DNA of 64,000 nucleotides from Pseudomonas alkylphenolica. GTDB taxonomy: Bacteria > Pseudomonadota > Gammaproteobacteria > Pseudomonadales > Pseudomonadaceae. The notes beneath the pieces are model-generated. The model made no database searches and was not told the origin of the DNA. It saw only the letters and a list, made by a program, of their open reading frames with translations. This document shows, piece by piece, positions 41,316 to 53,195 of the stretch. Made by a program: the position numbers and the translations under genes. The stretch's first letter is position 1, and each line of letters starts with the position of its first letter. The stretch lies in NCBI RefSeq assembly GCF_004025535.1, contig NZ_QJRG01000033.1, positions 124,001 to 188,000 of the forward strand. The letters run 5' to 3'.

Positions 41316-42167
41316 TCAGCGTCCGCGAACTGCTTGTTCCAGCTCGGCGAAGCTTGGACGGTGGGCCGGGAACAGCACCTTGCGCCCAAACTCCACGGCC
41401 AGCGACGGCGGCATGCCGGAAGCCGAAGCCACCAACGAAGCCTTGATGGCTTCATAAACGTTGAGTTCTTCCCTCGCATCCTGACGCAAGGCCGTGGCCA
41501 GCGGGCCAAAGAAGCCGTAGGCGGCAAGAATACCGAAGAAGGTACCGACCAGCGCCGCACCCACGTGCAGGCCAATGGATTTCTGGTCACCGTCGCCCAG
41601 CGACGCCATGGTCACCACGATACCCAATACCGCCGCGACGATACCAAAGCCTGGCATGCCGTCGGCAATACCGGTGACAGCATGGGAAGGGTGCTCGAGC
41701 TCTTCTTTCATGCTCAGCAGCTCCATGTCGAACAGCCCTTCGAGCTCATGCGGCGCCATGTTGCCGGTGGACATGATGCGCAGGTAGTCGCAGATAAACG
41801 CGGTCATGCGCTCATCGCCCAGCACGGCGGGGTATTTGGCAAAGATCGGACTGGCAGCGGCGTCTTCGATATCGGCTTCGATCGCCATCATGCCTTCGCG
41901 CCGGCTCTTGTTGAGGATCTCGTAGACCAGCCCCAGCACCTCGATATAGAAGGTGTGGGTAAAGCGCGTGCCAAACATCTTCAGCGACTTCTTGATTACA
42001 TGCATGGTCATGTAACCAGGGTTCGCCTGCAGGAACGCACCGAAGGCCGCACCACCGATAATCAGCACCTCAAAGGGCTGGATCAGTGCTGCAATTTTAC
42101 CGTGGGACAAAACATATCCGCCGAGCACACTCGCGAATACGACGATGATGCCGATAATTTTAGCCAT
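41316..42167 (-). CDS. motA: Flagellar motor stator protein MotA
   Basis: 283 residues with four membrane segments and a large cytoplasmic loop (about 50-165). Seen: MAKIIGIIVVFASVLGGYVL, GGAAFGAFLQANPG, then PGFGIVAAVLGIVVTM and the final VGTFFGILAAYGFFGPLA. MotA forms the proton channel with MotB and torques FliG. It is transcribed from the sigma-28 promoter at 42233-42259. Confidence 0.97.
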   Translation of the reverse strand: MAKIIGIIVVFASVLGGYVLSHGKIAALIQPFEVLIIGGAAFGAFLQANPGYMTMHVIKKSLKMFGTRFTHTFYIEVLGLVYEILNKSRREGMMAIEADIEDAAASPIFAKYPAVLGDERMTAFICDYLRIMSTGNMAPHELEGLFDMELLSMKEELEHPSHAVTGIADGMPGFGIVAAVLGIVVTMASLGDGDQKSIGLHVGAALVGTFFGILAAYGFFGPLATALRQDAREELNVYEAIKASLVASASGMPPSLAVEFGRKVLFPAHRPSFAELEQAVRGR

Positions 42168-42232
42168 AGATAGAAAGCACTTACTGTCGTGGTCAGGGTC
42201 GTGAGCGGAAGTTAAAAAAACTCTTCTTCTAC

Positions 42233-42259
42233 TTATCGGCAGAACTGCGCCAGACTATA
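42233..42259 (-). promoter_or_regulatory. Sigma-28 (FliA) promoter of motAB
   Basis: Minus strand: TATA (42256-42259), 15 bases, GCCGATAA (42233-42240). The FliA consensus is TAAA-N15-GCCGATAA, so the -10 is perfect and the -35 differs by one base. It lies 66 bases upstream of motA. Confidence 0.85.
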
Positions 42260-42296
42260 GTCAGTCAAGGCGAAAAGCCAGTTCGGCCCCTCCAGC

Positions 42297-43832
42297 ATGC
42301 CTATTGAAACCATCGTGCCAGATAAAACTCCGAAAACACTCGATGCCTGGGTCAAGCTGCTCGATAGCGCGCGCCTGCCCGTTCCGCTGGCCAGTTACGA
42401 ACGCGTCAAAGCCGCCATTGGCGACAGCCGCCGTTCGTTGCGCGACATCGCCGAAATGATGCAAGGCAGCCCGGCACTGGTGCTCAGCGTGATCCGCGAA
42501 GCCAACCATCACACCTCGAGTACCCTCAGCGAACCTGCCGAGAGCCTGGAAATTGCCCTGAACCGACTGGGACTGGCGCGAACGGCCGAGTTGCTGGAGC
42601 GCCTGCCGACGCTGCCCGAGGGCGAGATTCCAGCCACCCTGCGCCAGTTGCAGCTGGTCAGCCAGCATGCCAGCCAGCAGGCCAACGGACTGTTCGCCAG
42701 CCGACTGGCGCGGCTCTGGCAGGAGATTCACTGGGGCAGCCTGTTGTTCCTGTCACCGTTGTGGCCCCTCGCCCTGACCCATCCCAAACTGCTCGAAGAC
42801 TGGGAGCTGCGGGTCGTGCACAAAGGTGAATCGGCACAGAAGGTGGAAAGCGAGCTATTTGGTGTGCGCGTGCTGAGTCTGTGCAAGGCAATGGCCGAGC
42901 ATTGGCGCCTGCCCGAATGGGTCACCCGCGGTTATCACCTGTTGCAGGACGAGCGCCGCCTGCTCGCCCAGGCACTGCACATTGCCCGCGAGCAAAACAG
43001 CCTGCGCCAACAACAGCACCTGGATGAACGCCCTGAGCTTCGCCGCTGGTTCAACCAGCCGGCCAATACCGTATTACTGGCCAACGGCCTGGCCCTGGCC
43101 GCACAGGTCGGCTGGACCACCGCGCACGTGCGCCGCTGGCAGTTGCTAACAAGCCTGTACCTGCAAGCGCCTCTGGACGATGTGCAGCAACTGGTGCACC
43201 AACAAGCAGTCACCAGCGCCCGGCACCACGCGGCCCGCGACCTGTTCCACCCGGCCCAGGCACTGCTCTGGCCCTGGCATCAGCAGCGCTTGCACCCCGG
43301 GCTGATCGCCCCGCCGCCGCCCTCGGCCCAGGCCTTGAGCACCTGGCGTGCGCGTTGCGCCGAACTGTTGGTCGAGCCCAGTCCGTTCAGTAACGCCATC
43401 CACCTGACCAGCCAGGCCAAAGACGCCCTGGTCGCCTGCGGCATGCAGCGGGTGATGCTGCTGATGACCGACAAGGCTCAAAGCCAGTTGCGGGTGCATC
43501 AGCTGGCCGGTGTGCCAGCAGAGGCCGCCGGGCTTGTGCTGTCCATTGAGCAAAACAGCCTGCTTCAGCGTTTGATGAGCAAGTCCGCACAACTGCGCCT
43601 GACACCAGAAAATCATGCACAGTTCTCCGCCCTGCTGCCTGCCAGCCTGCGCGCGCTGTTTCGCAGTGAGCATGTGTTATTGCGCTCGCTCTCGAGCAAT
43701 GGTCGCGTGATCATGCTGTTGATTGCCGACCAGGGCGGTAAACCACTGGCCGACGTCAGCGTGCAGGCGTTTGGCAAAACCGCGCAATGCATCGAACGCG
43801 CACTCACCGCCTTCAGCAACCGCAGCGCCTGA
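42297..43832 (+). CDS. HDOD-domain protein
   Basis: 511 residues. An HDOD-type helical domain spans about residues 20-230 (LPVPLASYERVKAAIG, IAEMMQGSPALVLSVIREAN). A GAF-like region follows at about 370-500 (CGMQRVMLLMTDKAQSQLRV). HDOD proteins are non-catalytic relatives of HD phosphohydrolases and often act in c-di-GMP or motility signalling. It is divergent from motAB, sharing a short intergenic region, which hints at a motility link, but a specific role is not known. Confidence 0.8.
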   Translation: MPIETIVPDKTPKTLDAWVKLLDSARLPVPLASYERVKAAIGDSRRSLRDIAEMMQGSPALVLSVIREANHHTSSTLSEPAESLEIALNRLGLARTAELLERLPTLPEGEIPATLRQLQLVSQHASQQANGLFASRLARLWQEIHWGSLLFLSPLWPLALTHPKLLEDWELRVVHKGESAQKVESELFGVRVLSLCKAMAEHWRLPEWVTRGYHLLQDERRLLAQALHIAREQNSLRQQQHLDERPELRRWFNQPANTVLLANGLALAAQVGWTTAHVRRWQLLTSLYLQAPLDDVQQLVHQQAVTSARHHAARDLFHPAQALLWPWHQQRLHPGLIAPPPPSAQALSTWRARCAELLVEPSPFSNAIHLTSQAKDALVACGMQRVMLLMTDKAQSQLRVHQLAGVPAEAAGLVLSIEQNSLLQRLMSKSAQLRLTPENHAQFSALLPASLRALFRSEHVLLRSLSSNGRVIMLLIADQGGKPLADVSVQAFGKTAQCIERALTAFSNRSA

Positions 43833-43878
43833 ACCTTGCGCTACAATCGCCGCCTCTGCCCCGATCTGGAGACTCTGG

Positions 43879-44688
43879 ATGACTGACTTTTCTGGCTTGC
43901 CCCTGGTAATCGAGCCGGCTGACCTGCAAGTACGGCTGGATGTGCCAGAGTTGATCCTGGTAGACCTGACCAGCGCCAACCGCTACGCCAGCGGGCATGT
44001 TCCAGGCGCACGCTTTGTCGATCCGAAGCGCACCCAACTGGGCCAGCCACCGGCACCTGGGCTGCTACCGGCCAAGGCCGACCTGGAAAAACTGTTTGCC
44101 GAGCTCGGGCACAACCCCGAAGCGGTCTACGTGGTCTATGACGACGAAGGTGGCGGCTGGGCTGGCCGCTTCATCTGGCTGCTGGATGTGATCGGCCACA
44201 GCCGCTATCACTACCTCAATGGCGGCGCACATGCCTGGCCGGCGAGCAACCTCAGCACCGACGTCCCGCCCGCGGCTACCGGTACGGTCAATCTGGTCCT
44301 GCACGAAGGGCCAACGGCCACGCGTGAGTACCTGCAAAGCCGCCTCGGCTCCGACGATCTGGCAATCTGGGACGCACGCAGCCCTGCCGAATACCGTGGC
44401 GAGAAAGTGCTGGCCGCCAAGGGCGGGCACATTCCTGGTGCAGTCAACTTCGAGTGGACCGCCGGCATGGACCTGAACAATCAGCAGCGCATCCGCAAAG
44501 ACATGCCCGAAATCCTCGAGCAACTGGGTATCAGCAAGGACAAGGAAGTGGTCACCCACTGCCAGACCCACCACCGCTCAGGCTTTACCTACCTGGTCGC
44601 CAAGGCCCTGGGTTACCCGCGGGTCAAGGCCTACGCCGGCTCCTGGGGTGAATGGGGCAACCACCCGGACACGCCTGTAGAAATTTGA
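43879..44688 (+). CDS. Rhodanese-type sulfurtransferase
   Basis: 269 residues, two rhodanese domains. The N-terminal inactive domain (about 1-125) has [10 protein letters not shown]. The C-terminal domain has the catalytic Cys228 in [10 protein letters not shown]. The loop after the Cys resembles the thiosulfate-type CRxGxRS but has His where Gly is expected. Probable thiosulfate or mercaptopyruvate sulfurtransferase. The ATG at 43879 ([13 protein letters not shown]) is 46 bases after the HDOD gene. Confidence 0.9.
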   Translation: MTDFSGLPLVIEPADLQVRLDVPELILVDLTSANRYASGHVPGARFVDPKRTQLGQPPAPGLLPAKADLEKLFAELGHNPEAVYVVYDDEGGGWAGRFIWLLDVIGHSRYHYLNGGAHAWPASNLSTDVPPAATGTVNLVLHEGPTATREYLQSRLGSDDLAIWDARSPAEYRGEKVLAAKGGHIPGAVNFEWTAGMDLNNQQRIRKDMPEILEQLGISKDKEVVTHCQTHHRSGFTYLVAKALGYPRVKAYAGSWGEWGNHPDTPVEI

Positions 44689-44705
44689 AGAATCAAGGAA
44701 ACTCA

Positions 44706-45569
44706 ATGAAATCCCGCTTGTTCATCATCAGTCAGTACCTGCTGCCTCACCACCTGCTGTCGCGCCTGGCCGGCTGTGTCGCCGAATGCCGCGTACGCTG
44801 GTTCAAGAATGCCTTCACCAGCTGGTTCGCCAAGCGTTACCAGGTCGACATGTCCCAGGCCCTGGTCGAAGACCTCAGCGCTTACGAACACTTCAATGCC
44901 TTCTTCACCCGTGCCTTGAAGCCTGGTGCCCGCCCGCTCGATGAAACCCCGGGCGCGATCCTCTGCCCGGCCGATGGCGCAGTCAGCCAGCTGGGCCCGA
45001 TCGAACACGGGCGCATCTTCCAGGCCAAGGGCCACAGCTTCAGCGCCCTGGAATTGCTCGGCGGTGACCCGGCCAACGCTGCGCCGTTCATGGGCGGTGA
45101 GTTTGCCACTATCTACCTGTCGCCCAAGGACTATCACCGCGTGCACATGCCCCTGGCAGGCACGCTGCGCGAGATGATCTATGTGCCGGGTCGCCTGTTC
45201 TCGGTCAACCAGACAACTGCCGAAAACGTACCGGAGCTGTTTGCCCGCAACGAGCGCGTCGTGTGCATCTTCGATACCGAGCGCGGGCCGATGGCCGTTG
45301 TACTGGTCGGCGCGATGATCGTGGCCTCGATCGAAACGGTCTGGGCCGGGCTGGTAACGCCACCCAAGCGTGAGCTCAAGACCTTCCGTTACGATGAAGC
45401 CAGCCGCGCGCCTATCCACCTGGAAAAAGGTGCAGAACTGGGCCGCTTCAAGCTGGGCTCGACCGCTGTCGTGCTGTTCGGGCCCGACCAGGTCAAGTGG
45501 GCTGAAGAACTCGGTGCCGGCTCAACCGTCAGCATGGGTCAACGCCTGGCGCAGCCTGCCAACGCCTGA
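44706..45569 (+). CDS. psd: Phosphatidylserine decarboxylase
   Basis: 287 residues. Makes phosphatidylethanolamine at the inner membrane. The proenzyme self-cleaves at LGST: Gly251-Ser252, leaving a pyruvoyl group on the small alpha chain. Catalytic-triad sequences are visible (CPADGAVSQ with Asp; DYHRVHMP with His). The ATG at 44706 has AAGGAA 5 bases upstream, 17 bases after the sulfurtransferase stop, so the two probably form one transcript. Confidence 0.96.
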   Translation: MKSRLFIISQYLLPHHLLSRLAGCVAECRVRWFKNAFTSWFAKRYQVDMSQALVEDLSAYEHFNAFFTRALKPGARPLDETPGAILCPADGAVSQLGPIEHGRIFQAKGHSFSALELLGGDPANAAPFMGGEFATIYLSPKDYHRVHMPLAGTLREMIYVPGRLFSVNQTTAENVPELFARNERVVCIFDTERGPMAVVLVGAMIVASIETVWAGLVTPPKRELKTFRYDEASRAPIHLEKGAELGRFKLGSTAVVLFGPDQVKWAEELGAGSTVSMGQRLAQPANA

Positions 45570-45582
45570 CCGACACTGCCAT

Positions 45583-45620
45583 AAACAAAAACGCCGCCTG
45601 TCAGGGCGGCGTTTTTGTTT
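45583..45620. terminator. Bidirectional terminator (psd / serB)
   Basis: 16-bp perfect arms (aaacaaaaacgccgcc and its complement, 45583-45598 and 45605-45620) between the convergent psd and serB stops, with T-runs in both directions. Confidence 0.95.
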
Positions 45621-45629
45621 GGGTACCGA

Positions 45630-46844
45630 TCAGCTACGGCCGTCGCGATCACGGAAGCCCAGCAGGTACAGCACACCATCCAGACCCAGGGTCGAAATGG
45701 CCTGCTTGGCCGACTGTTTCACCAGCGGCTTGGCCCGGAAGGCCACACCCAGGCCGGCGATGGCCAGCATCGGCAGGTCGTTGGCACCATCGCCCACGGC
45801 AATGGTCTGTTCCATCTGCAAACCTTCCTTGCGCGCCAGCTCGCCGAGCAGATCGGCCTTGCGCTGGGCATCGACGATCGGCTCCACGGCAACACCGGTG
45901 ACTTTGCCGTCGACCACTTCCAGCTCGTTGGCAAAGACATAGTCGATGCCCAGCTTGGCTTGCAGTTGCTTGGCGAAGTAGGTGAAGCCGCCAGACAGGA
46001 TTGCGGTCTTGTAGCCAAGGCGCTTGAGCTCGGCGAACAGGGTCTCGGCACCTTCGGTCAGGCGCAGCGAAGCACCGATTTCATCCAGTACATTGACGTC
46101 CAGCCCCTTGAGCAAGGCCAGACGCTCCTTGAAGCTGGCGCGAAAATCCAGCTCGCCACGCATGGCCCGCTCGGTAATTTCCGAAACCTGCTCACCGACG
46201 CCGGCAGCCTTGGCCAGTTCGTCGATCACCTCGGCCTCGATAAGGGTCGAATCCATATCGAATACGGCCAGGCGGCGATTGCGACGGAACAGCGAGTCCT
46301 GCTGGAAGGCGATATCAACGTTCAGTTCCTGCGCGACGCTGAGGAACTCGGCGCGCAAGGCCTGCGGATCGGCCGGTTCACCGCGCACAGAGAACTCGAT
46401 GCAGCCTTTGCCCTGCTCGGCCGGAGTATCCAGCGCCACACGGCCGGACAGACGATCGATATGGTCGATGTTCAGGCCGTACTGGGCTGTGATCGAGCTG
46501 ACCCGCTGCAGTTGCTCGGCAGTGACCTTGCGCGTCAGCAAAGTAACGATGTGGCGAGCCTTGCCCTGACCTTCGACCCAGTTCTGGTAGTCGGCTTCGG
46601 AAACCGGGGTGAATCGTACCTGTTGATCGAGCTCATAGCCCGCAAACAGAATATTCTTGAGCACCGATGAGGCCTTCTCGGTATCCGGAATTTCTACCAG
46701 GATGCCAAAGGACAGGGTGTCGTGAATCACAGCCTGACCGATGTCGAGGATGTTCACACCACCCTGGGCCAGAACGCCGGTGATGGCCGCAGTAAGACCC
46801 GGACGGTCTTCACCAGTGATGTTAATCAGAACGATTTCGCGCAA
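45630..46844 (-). CDS. serB: Phosphoserine phosphatase
   Basis: 404 residues, the long form with two N-terminal ACT domains (about 1-165) for serine sensing, then a HAD domain. HAD motifs: DMDSTLIE (nucleophile Asp), the SGGFTYFAKQL Ser, and GDGANDLPML. The last step of serine synthesis. Convergent with psd, whose substrate phosphatidylserine is made from serine. Confidence 0.96.
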   Translation of the reverse strand: MREIVLINITGEDRPGLTAAITGVLAQGGVNILDIGQAVIHDTLSFGILVEIPDTEKASSVLKNILFAGYELDQQVRFTPVSEADYQNWVEGQGKARHIVTLLTRKVTAEQLQRVSSITAQYGLNIDHIDRLSGRVALDTPAEQGKGCIEFSVRGEPADPQALRAEFLSVAQELNVDIAFQQDSLFRRNRRLAVFDMDSTLIEAEVIDELAKAAGVGEQVSEITERAMRGELDFRASFKERLALLKGLDVNVLDEIGASLRLTEGAETLFAELKRLGYKTAILSGGFTYFAKQLQAKLGIDYVFANELEVVDGKVTGVAVEPIVDAQRKADLLGELARKEGLQMEQTIAVGDGANDLPMLAIAGLGVAFRAKPLVKQSAKQAISTLGLDGVLYLLGFRDRDGRS

Positions 46845-46913
46845 GACGGGCTCCGACTCGTAGAAAAAAGCCCATTCTACCGATTTTCGCTGACCATCGG
46901 GCGCAGCCGATAC

Positions 46914-46942
46914 TTTGCCGGTCCTTGAGCGCTCGCTATACT
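46914..46942 (+). promoter_or_regulatory. Promoter of the AhpA-like gene
   Basis: -35 TTTGCC (46914-46919), 17-base spacer, -10 TATACT (46937-46942), 36 bases before the GTG start. Confidence 0.65.
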
Positions 46943-46978
46943 GCGCAGCAACTTCTCCGACATAAAGAGCCGCGCTCT

Positions 46979-48469
46979 GTGAACCGGCCCACGCCCGTTA
47001 AAACCGATAACTTCTTCCTGCTGATTTTTCGTGCTCTGCGCCATCGTCGTGTGCCGCTTGCGCTGCGGATCGCCTGCCACAACGTGCTGCTGGTAGCACT
47101 GGCCCTGGTGATCTACGCCTGCGTGATGGGGCTGCAGTTCAAGCAGGCCATGCATGAACAGGCCGACGCCCTGGGGCAGAGCCTGACCACGCAGACAGCG
47201 ACTTCAGCCACCGAGCTGCTGGTGTCCAACGACATCCTCAGCCTCAACGTACTGCTAGGCAACCTGGTGAAGAACCCGCTGGTCGCCCATGCGGCCATCT
47301 ACAGCGTCGATAACCGGATCCTCGCCGAAGCCGGCCAGCGCCCGAAAAACGGCCTGCTGGGTGAAGCAGAAGGCCTGTACCAGACCAAAATCACCTTCCA
47401 GGACGTCACCGCTGGCCAGCTGCGCATCAGCCTCGACATGAGCCAGTTCCAGCAGCCGCTGACCCTCAGCCTGCAGAGTATGGGCATCCTTGCCGGCATC
47501 CTGCTGGCACTGGCCTTGGCCATGAGTCTGCGCCTGGGGCGTTTCATCTCTACCCCGCTGCTGCAACTGCGGGTATGGCTGCGTGACATCAATGAGTTCA
47601 CCCCGGCCACCGAGCGCCAGGATGAGATCGGTGATCTGGCGCGTCAGCTGCACACACGTTTCGCACCGCCACCGCGGGAACCGGAGCCGGAGGCGGTTGA
47701 AGACGACGAAGACGAGCCTGAATTCGAAGTACGCAACCTGCGCGACCCGAGTTTTGACGAAGCCCCCGCCGTACCCAAGGTCAGCAAACCGGTTACCGCG
47801 GATGACGAGCACGATGACGCCTTCGCCGACCTGATGGACGACGAAGCCGACAGCGCTCCGCGTCCTGCACCGGTGCCGCTCAATCGCGAACCGCAAGCCA
47901 GTGCGGTACTGGCCGTGCAGCTGGGCTCCCAGGAACAACTTCGGCGGCTGCCCCGCACCCGCCTGACGGAACTGCTGGAGCGCTATCGCGACTGCCTCGA
48001 TCAAGCAGCTTCCCTGTATGAAAGCGAAGTGCATACCCTCAATGACGGCAGCACGCTGATGCTGTTCCATAGCCAGGACAGCGGCGAAGACTACCTCACC
48101 AACGCCATTTGTTGTGGTGAGCTGCTGCGCGCACTGGGTCATGCCCTGCAGATCGAAGTGGCGGACAGCGGTATTACCTTGCAGCTGCAACTGGGCCTGG
48201 TGCTGGGCGAAGGATTGGACGGCATGAGCCAGATCGACCTGCTGCTGACCGAAAAGGCCCAGGACGCCCTGGCGCTGTCGCAACACAGCCGCAATCTGCT
48301 GCTGGTGGAGCGCAAGATCAGCGACGATACCCTGATTCGCCAACGGGCTCGTATCCGCCCGATTGCCAGCCCCGAGGGTGCGTGCTGCGTAGAACGCCTG
48401 ATGGAACCGTACCCGTCGATGCTGGAACGCCAGCTGGCACGCATGCACGAGCGCCGGGTCAAGAGTTGA
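46979..48469 (+). CDS. AhpA/SMP-like membrane protein with degenerate cyclase-like domain
   Basis: 496 residues. A membrane segment near residues 28-55 is followed by a periplasmic domain of about 110 residues, a second segment (GILAGILLALALAMSL), a HAMP region and a very acidic linker (EPEAVEDDEDEPEFE). The C-terminal domain (about 315-480) looks like a class III cyclase fold without recognisable metal-binding aspartates. The SMP/AhpA family (E. coli YtjB) also lies divergent from serB. The GTG at 46979 was chosen because the family-like N-terminus NRPTPVKTDNFF follows it. Function unknown. Confidence 0.75.
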   Translation: MNRPTPVKTDNFFLLIFRALRHRRVPLALRIACHNVLLVALALVIYACVMGLQFKQAMHEQADALGQSLTTQTATSATELLVSNDILSLNVLLGNLVKNPLVAHAAIYSVDNRILAEAGQRPKNGLLGEAEGLYQTKITFQDVTAGQLRISLDMSQFQQPLTLSLQSMGILAGILLALALAMSLRLGRFISTPLLQLRVWLRDINEFTPATERQDEIGDLARQLHTRFAPPPREPEPEAVEDDEDEPEFEVRNLRDPSFDEAPAVPKVSKPVTADDEHDDAFADLMDDEADSAPRPAPVPLNREPQASAVLAVQLGSQEQLRRLPRTRLTELLERYRDCLDQAASLYESEVHTLNDGSTLMLFHSQDSGEDYLTNAICCGELLRALGHALQIEVADSGITLQLQLGLVLGEGLDGMSQIDLLLTEKAQDALALSQHSRNLLLVERKISDDTLIRQRARIRPIASPEGACCVERLMEPYPSMLERQLARMHERRVKS

Positions 48470-48493
48470 GCACTCACGACCGTCTGTAGGAGA

Positions 48494-48533
48494 CCCACAA
48501 AAAAGCCCGCATCACTGCGGGCTTTTTTGTGGG
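48494..48533. terminator. Bidirectional terminator
   Basis: 18-bp arms (cccacaaaaaagcccgca and complement, 48494-48511 and 48516-48533) with a 4-base loop between the AhpA-like gene and the PqiC-like gene, which converge. Confidence 0.95.
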
Positions 48534-48541
48534 CACTTACT

Positions 48542-49252
48542 TTAGAAGCGGAACACTTCCAGATCAGTACGAATTGGCGTCGCCAATGGAATCTTCGGCT
48601 TCTCCGGCTCTTTGCGAACCTGCACCGGCGCGGCCTTCTTCGGCGCTTCCTCAGCAATCGGAGGCTGATTGGCCAAGGGCTTGAGGGCAATGCTCAACTG
48701 CTCGGCGAGCTTCTGCAACAACTGGCCTTGGGCCTGAACCTGTGCCGCTTCACTGCCCTGGTGCTGTTGTTCGAGGTGCACGATGCGGTTATCACGGACC
48801 TGACCACGGCGGTCCAGCAGGCGCCACTGGGCATCCAGAATGGCCGGCTGGTTGGTACCGGAGTCAAGCCGGGTGATGGACAGTAATACCTGCACATCCG
48901 GCGTGAAGCCGGTAGTTGCCGGCGCCAGGACGACGCGCTGGCTGTCCAGGCGCCACGCCAGCTGACGCACCAGCAATTGATCGATATCGGCCGACAGACT
49001 GCCCGCCCAGCGGCCATCAGTCGCCGCCGTCAGACTGCCGTCGGACTGACGCTGAAGCAGGGTCTCGCGCTGCAGGTAGTCGGCAACCGAGACCGGGCCG
49101 AGTACGACAGCCATACCCGAGCTTTGCTTGGGTTGGCCAGGCTCACCGCTGTCGAGCTGGTACAGGGAAACCGGCTGGTGCATGCTGCAACCGGCCAGCC
49201 CGAGTATGCCACTCATCAGCAACACAAACGGAAGGCGCAGAAATTTCATCAT
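48542..49252 (-). CDS. PqiC-like outer-membrane lipoprotein
   Basis: 236 residues. Lipoprotein signal peptide with lipobox LAGC (cleavage before Cys about 22). The body has the ABC transport auxiliary (PqiC/YmbA, DUF330) pattern: VVLGPVSVADYLQRE and DIDQLLVRQLAWRL. Such lipoproteins serve the Pqi/Mce lipid-transport machine. Here there are no pqiA or pqiB genes next door. The C-terminal tail is Lys/Pro-rich. Two adjacent ATGs (49252, 49249) are possible; parC lies 172 bases upstream. Confidence 0.82.
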   Translation of the reverse strand: MMKFLRLPFVLLMSGILGLAGCSMHQPVSLYQLDSGEPGQPKQSSGMAVVLGPVSVADYLQRETLLQRQSDGSLTAATDGRWAGSLSADIDQLLVRQLAWRLDSQRVVLAPATTGFTPDVQVLLSITRLDSGTNQPAILDAQWRLLDRRGQVRDNRIVHLEQQHQGSEAAQVQAQGQLLQKLAEQLSIALKPLANQPPIAEEAPKKAAPVQVRKEPEKPKIPLATPIRTDLEVFRF

Positions 49253-49378
49253 CCCATCCAGGCGGTCGCCACAAGGCAAACCGCAATGATACGTATATAG
49301 ATTCATTCGGGCACGCAGCTACGCTGGCACCGCAAGGGCCCTATCATCCGCGAAATAGCGGCACGACTCCAGTGTTTC

Positions 49379-49414
49379 AGCCTCGAACGGCAGCTTAATT
49401 AACCATTCGAGGCT
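49379..49414 (-). terminator. Hairpin after parC
   Basis: 9-bp stem agcctcgaa/ttcgaggct, 10 bases beyond the parC stop. No T-tract follows. The remainder of 49253-49378 shows no gene. Confidence 0.4.
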
Positions 49415-49424
49415 ACTACCGCGG

Positions 49425-52208
<2,784 letters not shown>

Positions 52209-52212
<4 letters not shown>

Positions 52213-53195
52213 GATTTGGCACTCCAGCCACCTTCAGGTGCGGCAAAACGCCAGACAATGGGCCGCGACTCGCCGTCCTGGCGGGTCGCGCCATTGTTGT
52301 CCACACCAATCCAGGCCCCCTTGGCATCGATCACCAATGCTTCGGCCAGGCCAAAGGGCTGAGCATAGCGGCGCGATTCCGTCAGGGCATCGGCTGCAAA
52401 CGACCAACAGCGCTCGATCTCGGCGTTCGCCGCATCGCGGCGGCAGATCCGGTGGGCGTTGCGCTCGAGGGTAAAGAGTTTGTCGTTGAACAGCGCAAGG
52501 TCGGCAAAGTCGCGTGGCAGTGCCTGCGGCTCAAGCATCTGCGCGGGCTGCATTTCGACCCCGGCTTCGCTGAGCAACACGCAGCCGTTACCGCAATTCC
52601 ATACCGTTTGCTGACGATTGATCAACAACAGGCCGCGGCGCTCACGTTCGGCCGCCAGCCAGATGCGATCACCCGCCGGGCTCACCGCCAGGCCTTCGAA
52701 CAACGCATTGAAATGCAACAGCATGCCGCTGGCGCGCGCCTGACGAACCATGCTCGGATCGATTTTCAGCCAGTTCGGCTCACCTTCGACCGGCACCTGC
52801 AGGACGGCGGCATGCGCTTCACTGACGACGTAACGGTTGCCAGCGGCATCGCAACTGATGCCTTCGAAGTCCAGGTCGCCGCCACGCACCATGCCTGCTG
52901 CCCATGTACGCGAACGTATGCCCCAGGGCAAGCCACTTTCCGGCACCGGCGGCAGGACCATAGGCACCGCCTGGGCCTGCCACACCGGCGCCTGGGTATC
53001 GAGCCGGTAGAGCTGATCGTCATCACGGTCAGACACCGACCACAGTTCGCCTTTGCACAGCGCCAGGCCAGACAGGTTGCCACCGCGCATGCCTTCGACC
53101 GGGTGCTCGGCGACCAGCTTCAGCTCCGGCCATGGCGCCGCGTGCGCTGTCAGGGCAAACACACTCAGCAGTGTGGCCAACAGCGAACGGATCAA
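52209..53195 (-). CDS. Secreted esterase-like/phytase-like beta-propeller protein
   Basis: 328 residues. Sec signal peptide (LLATLLSVFALTAHAAP), then a propeller-type body with LSGLALCKGELWSVSDRDDD, GDLDFEGISCD and FEGLAVSP, matching the esterase-like activity of phytase (PF13449) family. Activity unproven. The start is a TTG at 53195, four bases inside the parE stop (TTGA), with GAGG 7 bases upstream. Predicted exported and co-translated with parE. Confidence 0.8.

Noticed and set aside
42261..43979. Several minus-strand frames opposite the HDOD gene
   Set aside because: Antisense, Gln/Arg-rich, no start signals.
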